A stretch of DNA of 64,000 nucleotides from Amoebophrya sp. A120. Taxonomy: Eukaryota; Sar; Dinophyceae; Syndiniales; Amoebophryaceae. The DNA lies in contig CAJINV010000003.1 in the NCBI GenBank assembly GCA_905178155.1, forward strand, positions 4,747,863-4,811,862. The letters run 5' to 3'. The notes below the pieces were generated by a model. That model was not told where the DNA came from. It saw only the letters and a program-made list of their open reading frames with translations, and did not search any database. The stretch's first letter is position 1. Each line of letters opens with the position of its first letter. Position numbers and translations under genes: made by a program. Positions 22,501 through 32,081 of the stretch are shown here, in pieces.

Positions 22501-24171
22501 TATTTCCGCACCAACCGCTTCGTGTCGAACTCGGCCACGGCAATGAAGAAGTGCGGCGGGTTTCAGACTGTTTACGGGCGACGAGCCGCGGAGGGATTTT
22601 TTCAGAATCCAGATGGCGAGGTTGTGACTCTCAACCTTGCCGACATGCCGGCGACCCAGCAATTCATAATCGCCTGCAACGATCTTGGCATGGACGGCAA
22701 GCTCGAGGTGAAGCAGACCGCGCAGACCGTGGTGATGCACTATGGAACGGAACCAACTTCCCAGCGGATGGAAGACGTGGAACATACGGACCGCGAGTTT
22801 GACGGCGTCGACTTGACCTTCGGTGTGCGTTGGGGCGCGCAGCAAAGTGAGGTCGACCGGGACATTGGAGAATTTGCGATTGCGATGGACTTCGTCAGCC
22901 CGCTGCATTACTACATTGGGATCGAGAACCTTGTGGCGAGAGTCGACAACGACAACCCGGCCCGTACGAGTTTCTACGACTGCGAAAAGGGGGAAACCGC
23001 GAAAGGCGTGCTCTACCGTGACACCATCGGCGGGCGGGGGTACACCAACCGCTTCGAGGCGCTTCAGATGGCGGTGACCAGATTGGTAGAGTTGAGTCGT
23101 TGCAGTCCCCCGGAGTACGTGAATTTCTTGACGCAGAGCTTGGGCCGACTGGACAAAGAACTGGACGGGCTGAAGCGGAAGAAGAAAACTGAGTTGGTCG
23201 CTCGCAAAAACAGCCTGCTGGCGGAGAGGAAGGTCCTCACCAAGCGGATCGAGTTTTTTGTCGACGCGCTGCCCGAGTCGCCGTACATCGACCCGAAAAT
23301 GGAGCGGATGAGCACAAAGGTCTTCTCCACCTTAAACTCCGACGTGAAAACGTTCTCCTCCGTGGAAGCAGGATTTGAATTCTTGAACAAACCGTGGAAG
23401 CAGGATTTGAACAAGCAGTTTGATCACGGCGGACCCTTGGACACGGGCGCGAAGAACAGTACTACTGCGGGGAAGGATGGGAGTGTCAGCGGTGGAAAAG
23501 TCTCGAGTTCAGCCGGTGCGGGGTCTACCGAGGTGAAGAAGGTTACGTTCGGCGGGCAAAAGACGGAAACGGTGGAGACGCTGCTTCCGCCCTTGGAGGA
23601 AGAACTGGAATCGGCCGCCAAGAAACCTACAAACAACGCCGTTTCGAACTTCATGCGGGCGGACTTTGGTGGATTGCGTGGCGCGGGATCTGGATCCTCC
23701 GGTTCTGGAAACGCTGACGATTCGGCCTCGGACTCGTTTTACGACTCGAGTGACTCCTCCGATTCGAGTGATGATGATGATGATGGTTGTAGCTCCGGCT
23801 CGGACTCGAACGACCCGCTTGAGGACTCCTCTTCCTCGAGTGACGAGTCCGGTTCGGGTAGCGATGATGATGGTTTCACTTCGGATTCCGCGGTCGTCCC
23901 GATGCAGAAGCAGAACAGCAAGAAGCCGTCCGTCTTCGCCTCTGTGAAGGATGCGATCACCAAGCCGGAGCGCGACATCTTGGATGAGGACGATATCACG
24001 TCGAACGCCAACGGGAAAAAGGACGATGGCAAGGACAAGCCGACGGCTGGCGCGAACGGAAAATTCCCCCCCATGAAGAAAGGCGCGGGCGCTGGAACGC
24101 AACAGGCGGCCGCCCAGGGGACCACCCTGCCGACCATCAATAAGCGATCTACCGGGGTGAAAGGCGGGTAA
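16600..24171 (+). CDS. Eight-exon orphan gene, about 1,620 aa
   Basis: Inferred exons: 16600-16798, 17003-17313, 17529-18005, 18198-18688, 19060-19351, 19615-19836, 20456-21122 and 21968-24171. Phases agree at all seven junctions and the total is 4,863 bases (1,621 codons). All introns are GT-AG. The least certain junctions are 16798/17003 and 19836/20456. The ATG at 16600 gives an MGGG start and a basic, Ser-rich N-terminus. The central exons encode a largely helical, charged region. Exon 7 carries Gly/Ser and Lys/Asp repeats. Exon 8 has a folded domain of about 400 residues, a Lys/Arg coiled segment, and an acidic Ser/Asp tract (about 23720-23870) before a short basic tail. No family is recognised. 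The acidic and basic low-complexity tracts resemble chromatin or nucleolar proteins, which is inference only. It could also be two adjacent genes split in the 19.8-20.4 kb interval. Confidence 0.6.
17314..17528 (+). mobile_element. Candidate inserted intron with 8-base direct repeat
   Basis: GT-AG intron of 215 bases. The 8-base sequence ACGCAGGT is present at both ends (17308-17315 and 17523-17530), as expected if the intron was created by insertion with target duplication. Exon frames join in phase 0. It has no clear long terminal inverted repeat, but holds a strong hairpin near its 3' end and GCATGC motifs. Confidence 0.5.
17486..17501. repeat. Intronic hairpin
   Basis: Inverted repeat CCAGGTG-CT-CACCTGG, 27 bases upstream of the 3' splice site of the 17314-17528 intron. 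Its sequence is unrelated to the GTAACG family, but its position in the intron is comparable. Confidence 0.7.
18950..18963 (+). repeat. GTAACG hairpin repeat, copy 4 (intronic)
   Basis: Arms GTAACG and CGTTAC with CC between, preceded by TCGCCCT and followed by ACGAGCGGACTG, nearly identical to copy 1. It lies in the inferred intron 18689-19059, about 100 bases before its 3' end. Confidence 0.75.
19553..19572 (+). repeat. GTAACG-like hairpin, copy 5 (intronic)
   Basis: Arms CGCGTAGCG and CGTTACGCG around AC, with one G.T wobble. It is 42 bases from the 3' splice site of intron 19352-19614, which is flanked by the direct repeat CAGGTA. Confidence 0.65.
20089..20102 (+). repeat. GTAAC hairpin repeat, copy 6 (intronic)
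   Basis: Perfect palindrome GTAACCGCGGTTAC followed by ACGACGG. The loop-proximal bases changed symmetrically (CG to CC and GG), a compensatory pattern relative to the other copies. It lies in the inferred intron 19837-20455. Confidence 0.7.
20644..20870 (+). repeat. In-frame tandem repeats in exon 7
   Basis: Three copies of a unit around GGTAGTGGTGTGGAC (20644-20730) encode Gly-Ser-Gly-Val-Asp. Further on, several 12-base units around AAACGGACAAGC encode Lys-Thr-Asp-Lys-Gln. The repeats keep frame, so they are protein low-complexity expansions. The leucine/phenylalanine-rich ORF on the opposite strand is an artefact. Confidence 0.75.
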
Positions 24172-25258
24172 GTTATGAGTATTGGTCTTTTCTCTCTTCG
24201 TAGCGACAGATGTATGATTGCTGATTTCGTGGCGTGGATGGAGGTCGTGCTCCTGGTCTTGGAAGGTTTTTTCTAGAGCCAGAGCTAGAAGATTGGGGGC
24301 GCAAGATGCGAGGTGAAAGTGATGCCCCCACGGGCGACTGCCTTTGTATTCTACAGTCCCTTTGGCTAGCAGTGCCTCCACAAAGTTAAGGCTTCCGGCT
24401 CGTGTGCCAATCCTGCCGCGCGCCCACTTGCAGCCCCCCCCCCGCTCGGGGTGGATGCGCCGCTGCAAGAAAGCTAGTCGCATGCAACACCCGCGGCCGC
24501 GCAGTGCGAGCGCGCGGGAAGATGATGGGGGGCCGGTTTGGCGCGCTCGACCTTAAGATTAGTGCCGTCGGACGCTAGTGCCTTGGGGCAGACTTCTGGC
24601 ACCCCGCCTTGCGCGCGGTTCTTTGGCGCCCGGCCCCCACACATCTTCCTCGTAGGTTTTTCTTGCCGTGCTGGCGCCGATTTTCGATATGCTTTGCTTT
24701 CGAGCCCATTTCCGTGGCTTGGTTCTCGATTTCCTTGTAGATTATAGCTGCATTCTCCTCCGGCCACATCAGGCCCAAGCCCCTTCACCCTTTGTGCCGG
24801 TTGCCGGCCTCTTGCCTCGGCGAGCGACCCTAGATGGGGGCCGGCGTGGCTTTCTGCAGCCAGCGGCCGGCGTAAGAGTTGTCTTCCTTTAGAACTTGAG
24901 CTAGACTTTGGGGGGGGGGGTGGAACAATGAAAACAAACCGGAATACGCCACGAAAATGAGAAAGAAAAGAAAGACGCGTGAGATTCTGACTCTTTCTAA
25001 TCGTAGAGCCACACTGTGGTCGTGCCAGTTTTATTGAACAGCTGCACAGCCGTCGCGGTTCACAAATCAAAAGCGAGCGTCTTGCTCTCATCGTCGTCTT
25101 CTTTCTCAAGCGCTTTGCTTGAATGCGGACGCGCCTTGCGTCCGTAGCAGCCTGCCGTCCTCGGTGAGGGTGACTATGATTCTCCAGATGTGAAAATCCA
25201 AGCAACGCGCAAAAACCAAAACTCAAAACACAGCGACGGCCCGGCCCGGACGACGAAG
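24172..25258. other. Intergenic spacer
   Basis: About 1.1 kb between the 8-exon gene and the basic-protein gene. It contains C-runs and G-runs (near 24430 and 24910). The - strand frame 24474-25469 has no recognisable protein features and looks like a GC-driven open frame. Confidence 0.45.
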
Positions 25259-25708
25259 ATGGTGAAGGTCGTTGGCTCAGTGGATAAGGCAGCCAGTCCG
25301 AAGGCGTCGGCGTTGGCACCGGAGACCGCCAAGCCGGTTGGAAAAGCGGCTGCAAAGCCCCCGCCCATGAAGAAATCCTCCGAAGCGGTGGCGCCGAAAC
25401 CCTCGGCGGAAAAGCCGGCTGCAGAAGAAGTGGCGAAGCCCGCGATGAAGTCGGCCGGATTCGCGGCATCGAAGAAGAGCTCTGCTGTTGCGGCCGTGTC
25501 CGCGAAAAAGTCTGGAGTTGCCAAGTCGGCCCCGGGTGCGAAGCCGGCGGCGAAGGACGGCGGCAAGGCTTCGGCGGTTGCCCCTGCGGTGCCCAAGTCC
25601 AATCCCCGGTCTAACGTGGTGCAGAAAAATGGTGGCGACAAGAAGAACACGGGGAAGGCGAGCAAGGCGGCGACCCCAAAGTTCGGGGGGGTAATCAAGA
25701 AGAAGTAG
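25259..25708 (+). CDS. Lys/Ala/Pro-rich histone-H1-like basic protein
   Basis: 149 aa from the ATG at 25259 (the frame is open upstream but without another ATG). The composition is dominated by Lys, Ala, Pro, Ser and Val, with AAKP/AKKS-type units throughout and a KKK C-terminus. This is the composition of linker-histone tails and of the small basic chromatin proteins of dinoflagellates; no globular winged-helix domain is visible. The likely role is DNA or chromatin compaction, or another polyanion-binding function (inference from composition). It is the last + strand gene before the convergent strand switch. A ribosomal or nucleolar Lys-rich protein is an alternative. Confidence 0.65.
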   Translation: MVKVVGSVDKAASPKASALAPETAKPVGKAAAKPPPMKKSSEAVAPKPSAEKPAAEEVAKPAMKSAGFAASKKSSAVAAVSAKKSGVAKSAPGAKPAAKDGGKASAVAPAVPKSNPRSNVVQKNGGDKKNTGKASKAATPKFGGVIKKK

Positions 25709-28700
25709 GAAGCAGTGAATTATACTTAGAGCGAGAAGCATGTGGATCGCCACTTCTTTTTCGTTCCAATTGTAAACTTCGACTTCAGTCTGAGTTTGGT
25801 TCTGCAAGTAGATCGCCATCTATCACGTCGATTCGCGATCTTTTTATTTGTTGTGCCTCCCTCGTCATCAGTTTTAGCCTGAATCTGGAAAACCCCGACA
25901 GCCTTCAGACCGCCCGATGAAAATAGACGCCAGCAGCCTTATCGTTAATATAATTTTCATTGCTTTATCAATCTCATGACGCTTTCAGCTTTTCGAGCAC
26001 GAGCTAGCTCCGTTCCTGTTGTGGTAGAGAGGGCCAGCAGAGGCGCGATGCTCTGTCGCTACGACAGTGCGAGAAGTTAACTCTTGCGGATGAATCCACT
26101 ACGACTACATAGCAGTACCTGCACGCTCGTTGTTACTTCGGAAGTTCGGCACTTCTAGTTTTCATGCTAGGTCTGCCCCTCTTTCGATTCGTTTCTATAT
26201 CTAAATCGATTTTACATTTGTTTTTACCTATGGATGCGCACTTACCCGCAGGCTACCCAGGCTTACGCACTGAGTTCTCGCGTGTCTTAGTCGTATCCGG
26301 AAGTGGCGGACTTTCTATCTGCGAAAAGTACGCGCGCCGAAGCTACTCCTCCTCCGAAGCAGTATGTGACGCCCGCGTCGCTCCTGTTGCGCGAGTATAT
26401 AGCAGAGGCAGCGCGCTAGATTATATCAGCGCCCAGCATGTGCTTGTCGGCTGTTCTGGCCGACTTCGCTCCTAGCTTCTTGCTGTGCGTAGATTTCTAC
26501 TTTTTTAGTGTAGTAGCAGGACAGGGGTGGCAGTGCTCTGCCCTTCTAATTGATTCCGTGCTGGCGCGACCTGTGGTCGGCACTATTCATTGTAGATGTG
26601 GCACTAGTCTCACGGGCTCAGGCCTAGCTTCGAGCTCATCCACCTAGAGAAACACCTCTTCCCGCTCTCAATCAGCAAAGTCCTAGGCGATATAGTCTGT
26701 TCGCGATGTTCGTTAGGGCCCGCCACGCAAGCTCTCGCGGGCGACCTTGTGGAGTTCGACGCAGTTGCAGACCTACTTCTGTTGAAGCACACATTTAGCG
26801 CAACAGCAGGAAAACAGAAACGGCGCGAAATCATAGTGCAGCCTGGATTTGGTAGAGAAGCCCACTCGCTTGCGCTTCGGCAAGTTTTTCTAGACTTTTG
26901 AAGTTCACGACCGAAGTAGAAGCGAGCTGCGTTTTTCAGCTCGCAGCTTCTACATCTCGTCTCCAATTTCTCCGACTGCGAGCGAAGTATATTTATAAAA
27001 GAAGAGGGGCGCGCTCCACCATAATTATATTTCTCTTGGGGAGCGTTCTTCTTCTCCCTTATGCCTGTGTTTCAGTGAGTTGCTGCGTCTCATATTACCC
27101 GCAGGCGATATCTGCTGAAAGTATGAATTTTAGATGCACAAGTTTATGGATGTGCTCCTTGTTCTTCGATCGACCAGTAACTAAAGTGCGTCCGCTTCAG
27201 CAGTAAGTAGTGAAATAAATAAGAAAGAGGCAGGTTGCCAGACAGTCGGAGCCACCTCGGCGCAATCGCTATACTTACAAAGAAAGACTACCGGTAACAA
27301 AAAATTATCAGCTCAAGAAGTTAGTGGAATGTAGTTGAGCTCGTGCTCTCTATGCTAATGGTCATAGTTTTAATTATGTTCTTCCCAAAAAACAGAAAGC
27401 AGTCCGATTCTATCTGATTTGCGGCGTTTATTTACATCGACCACGCACAAGCACAAGTAGCCTCGCGTGGTACTATTCTGGTCCCTCAGCGTTTGCTGCA
27501 AAAGCAGGCGTGGAAGCCACAGTAGTGCCATAGAAGGATGCCAAATGTTAGAACTATCAAAAGCGCAAACGTCCTCCGCGCTAACACTTTATTTTACTCA
27601 GTCCGCCCTGGATCTTCTACCACTAATTCTTCGAGTTATGACTGGGCCAGTCAGTCGAATGTCAGACCTCCAACTTCGATTTTGAACGGCAAGCAATCGG
27701 TGTATTTAGTTTTAGTTGCAAATGACGCGCCGAGGTTTGGTAGCGTGCGCGCCTCCTTCGGTAGCAGTGCCCGCGACCTCCGCCTCGTGCGCCGTCGCCC
27801 CTGCAGCTTCTCGCCTGCATTATCGAGAAGTCAGTGGCGCCGCCACCAAGAGTCTCGTAGTAGCGGCGGCGACTTCTCCCAAGCTAGATGCAGAGGAACC
27901 AAGTCGCTATCACTCGGCGGCCCTAGTGTTAAGTACACTATGTCCAACCGCCGTAGTGTCCATAGGCATCAGCGGGACAACCCTGGGTAGGGGCCAAGCA
28001 GCTACAGACGGCCTCTATTATTGCAGGCGAGCTCATCGGCATCTGTGGCCCAAGGGTAAAGGCGACAGTAAAAAGACTACTCTATTGCTCACATACTTCT
28101 TTACGACAGCCGAAAACTAGTCCTACGCGTCGGCTACTCTTGCAGGCTGTTGCTTGCTGAAGGTGTCCGTCACGGCGCAGCTAGCTCGGCACTATCGCGA
28201 AGAAGCGTCACTCTGTAGTTAACGCGGCGGCTCCGTCGAGTGAAAAAGAGCACACTGATTCGCACAGATTTAATTGATTTCTCAGCTCCCGTTTTGTTGT
28301 GACTGCGACGGTATGTTCTTCTGAAACTGAGTCTATAAATAGGCTGCTACCCCTTCTTGTTCTTTTGTAAAAAAAAAAACGACAAGCAACTGCCTCGGCG
28401 CGGATTATGCAGCCACTAGCACTTGGCCGGCGTTCTTTTATTATTGGAGTGGCCGTCCGCCCGTGTAACGCTCGTTACAGGATGGCACTGCGTTCGTATC
28501 GTGGCTTCTGAACAACATCGGGCACCAGAGTGATGGCCCCCTTATCGTAGTTGGGCTGCCGTGCGGGAATGTCATCGCATCGGTCCAAGTGTCTGCGGGC
28601 ACAGAAGCTGTATAACCGTCGGCATCGGAAGACTGCTTGCGCGCCGTGGGCGCGGGCAAGCGATCGCATTGCATTAGGGTGTATATCTCTGAAAAATATG

Positions 28701-30731
28701 GCTGGCACGTTTTCGCCTTTTGCGCTGGCATATTTGTCGTCGGTTCAGGCCGGGTGTGAGCCTGGTGCGTGATATCGCTGCAGTAGCCATGCTAGTCACC
28801 TGGGACTGCAGACTTTGCTAGCTCGTCATCTCTACAAATGCAAGCGATCGACTTATATATAAATATTACGGCTAAGGCAGAAGCTCGGTAGCAGCGCGTG
28901 TTTTTTGGTTGCCTCCAGTAAAATGCCACAGGATCCGCCCCTGATCACTAACCAAGCAAAAAAGGCATCAGAGCCGCGTCGTCTGCGAAAAGCAAAAGAA
29001 TTGAAAAGACACCAAAATGGGCTAGCTCTGACCTTTTTACTTCGCGCAAGGCAAGTTCAAATCGTTTTCTTTATTAGCCCACACAATGGCGTGGCCTGCG
29101 CTACGCCTATCGGAATGGATCAGGTTCGCCTTTCTTTTTGTATGTGAACGCTTAGAGCAGTGAACTTTGTAGCAGCTACCACCACAAGCGATCCGACGCC
29201 GGTGTTGACTACTTGATACGATCTAGCCTCGTAATTCCGTGACTCCCCGATCATTAATAAATTGGACCGATGTGCTTTGCACGACGTAACAAGCCGACTC
29301 TGCAGCCATCCGCCCCCTGTTGTGCGATGGGCGTGCCCCTTTCTTGCATTTGAATGGATCGGATCTAGATCTGAGCTGCAACTGCACCAATTCACAAAGA
29401 GGCGCGCTTTTTGATAAGCGTGAATTTCGACTAATTGAGATTTTTTTTATAACTAAGGGCCCGCAGCACTAGACGCTAGGGCCAGGCCTAGCCTCCGCCA
29501 GGTATCCCGTCGGCTATGGATGCCTGCGATCCAGCCGAAGGCAGCGCCCGAAACTGCTTCTAAGATACAGACTCGGACTTGTTTGCGACCTGCTGCTCGG
29601 AAGCTGAGGGCGGCCGCCGATATACTATTCATTGGACCGGCCAAAGCTAAGTAAAGCCGGGCCGCTCAGCGTCAAAGACCAAGTCCGAAGTTGTTGCGCC
29701 GACATTCAATGAGCCGGGACAAGCTCGGCCCCGCATTCAGGGTATCCCCGCACCCACCGGTTGGGTGTTTCCTCGTCCTCGCCCGTGGATTGGCAGCTTG
29801 AGGGTGTTTTCTATCGCCCTGATTTCCATCGGCTGCTTCGCCGGTGTTCGTGCTTGTAATAGTACTGCGCGAGCTGCCCTCCCCTATATTAAGAGCACAG
29901 CTACTACAACACGCACACGCGTGGGCATTTGGGTCTATTTTCTCTGCATTTTCTAGCCGTTGGCTAGCTCCCGCTGGCTACAGCCAGCGCTAAGGGTCGA
30001 CGGCTCTTGGATTTTGCCACATCAGCGCGCGTAGTATCTTATTTGGCATTGCGACTACATCTACGCACATCCTTGCATTTTGCATGTAGATTTAGATTTA
30101 ATCCTTACAGGCGAAGCACGCACATAAAGAAGTCAGGGGGTTGGATTACACTCGCCGCGCGGCCCCGGTGGCAGTGTGAGCGCTCGCGTTCGCTGCCGCG
30201 CATTCGCGAACAGCTGGTCGTTGCCGCTCACCAACGTCGACGACTGGTCGCATAGATGTCAAGACAAGAAATCGCTTTGGTTCAAGAAGGGTCGACTTGT
30301 CGGCCGTATTGTATTTTTACGCGGCGCCGGTCTTTCTGTTTCTATGTTAGGCATGACAAACGCCCTGGGCTTTATCTTTACATGAGTCACGAACCCGGAA
30401 GCACTACGCAGCTCGAAGCTCTGAATTTTAGGCATGGCGGGGGGATGCGCATCCTCGCTCAAACAACGCATAGAGAAACGCAATAGACAATGTTAAGACC
30501 GCCGACAGCTTATAGAGTTCTGTCCCATGATAGTGCGGGGAGTCAGAGCCTGTGTATGTATTTCGTGCAACACATTCCAAAGTCGATCCTTTGAACCAAA
30601 GCGACCCCATACCGGATGGCGATCCACGATACGTGCTGGACATTTGTCGTTCTGCCATAAATTGAATTCTTTGGGCAAGTTCCTGGCAAGTTTTTTACAA
30701 GTTCTTCACTCCGTACATTTAGACCCATGCT
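25709..30731. other. Convergent strand-switch region, gene-free
   Basis: Five kilobases with no ORF I can support: all frames are short and lack codon-like composition. Many stop codons, mixed composition. This is the 3'-to-3' meeting zone of the + and - gene arrays and includes a hairpin copy at 28464. An A-run (28369-28379) is present. No tRNA, rRNA or transposon was recognised. Confidence 0.6.
28464..28479 (-). repeat. GTAACG hairpin repeat, copy 7 (inverted)
   Basis: TGTAACG-CT-CGTTACA. On the - strand it reads CCTGTAACG..CGTTACACGGGCGGAC, matching the flanks of copies 1 and 4. It is the rightmost copy found; none was seen in the - strand gene block. Confidence 0.7.
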
Positions 30732-31956
30732 TTCGGAGTAACAATATGGATATGATATATCTTGATCCAATCGGAATCGAAAAATTTATGAGTCTCATGG
30801 GATGAATTGGAATGAAAAATCTGAATGAAAATTTTTAATTTCCGAGTGGATCTCAGAATTTCAAGAGTTTCTTTCATTCTTTTTTCTTTTTTCAAGTGAT
30901 CTCTTCCTTGGATTTCCATTGGAATTTTATTTTTTTTCAAAAAAGAAAATTAATTTTGAGAGTCGAAAAAGAAATATTGCAATGTCAGAAATCGAATGAT
31001 ACAATCGAATTCATGAAATAATTTTCAAATGAGGTATTCTCTTCTGATATATATTCTTGATTTCAGATTTCGGAATATATATAGGATCTGATTATTTATC
31101 AGAGAAACATATATGCCTATTTTTTAAAATTTTTCCATGATGAGATTCGGGATATTCCATGTAGAATATTCCGAAAAAATCGATAACAGACACAGATTTT
31201 ATGAAGTTTTTCAGAAAAATTTTCAATAAATAAAAAGAGAAAAACAAAAATCAATTTTCATGGATGATTTCCGAAAAACAATTTTTTTTCTCCCGATATA
31301 TTTCCAGAAATCGAGATTGTCTGTCTTCATTCTCATCATCTTGTCGTTCTCTCAAAGATAGATTGATGAAGAAATAATAAAGTAGTATTGAAAAATATAA
31401 AGATGTACTTTTTTCATTGTCATAATTCAATTGAGAAATAGAAAAATAGTCTCCGAAAAATAAAGATTGTCAGGTTCTGGTTCGAGAATCAAAAATTATT
31501 TTTTTTCGATATCCAATTCTAAATTCGATATCCAATTTCCAGAAATCTCGAGATTCATTATATCATTTGAAATTCTTCTCAAGATTCCGACTCCGATATC
31601 AATCCAGAAAGATCATGAATCCCAGATTCTATCCAGAAAGATTTTTTGTAATTGATGGATCCAAAAATTCTCGATCATAGGAAAATATAGATTGAATTTG
31701 AAAAATCATGATGAAGAATCATCCATTCTATCTATGAATATGAATCAATACACAATATTTATTCCACCTCTCCCTGATCTCATCGAGGAAAGAAGAAATC
31801 ATTGATTCAGAATGAAGATCATCATAATCGAAATTGGCATCAACATCCTTTTTTCAACAAATAAATCGAATATTCCGGTGTTTTTGATTTTCCTAATATT
31901 CCAAGATTGTCAATATGGGATCAATAGTTATCTTATCACCCGAGAAATGTTGATCG
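30732..31956. other. AT-rich island depleted of the GC dinucleotide
   Basis: Sharply bounded stretch of about 1.2 kb, visibly AT-rich and without coding frames. Hand count for 30781-31956: about 26 CG dinucleotides but only 3 GC (near 30979, 31115 and 31837). Equal numbers are expected from base composition. GC dinucleotides are frequent again immediately outside, before 30730 and from 31959. There is no tandem repeat or terminal repeat. It lies next to the last gene of the - array. Confidence 0.8.
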
Positions 31957-32081
31957 TCCGCGCATCTTTCATGTATAAACTTTTTGTCTGAGTGACAATT
32001 TCGTTCTGTATCTGCTCAATTGGAGTCGATTTGGTTTCTTTTTCGTCTATTTTCATTATGTCAATTTACTTATTTATGGGC

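Noticed and set aside
25262-25300. tRNA box-A-like sequence (TTGGCTCAGTGG)
   Set aside because: No matching box B or cloverleaf pairing, and it lies in the coding frame of the basic protein.
30732-31956. AT-rich island as an organelle-genome insertion
   Set aside because: No recognisable organelle gene or rRNA fragment was seen, and the GC-dinucleotide depletion is not an expected organelle signature; left as an unexplained island.
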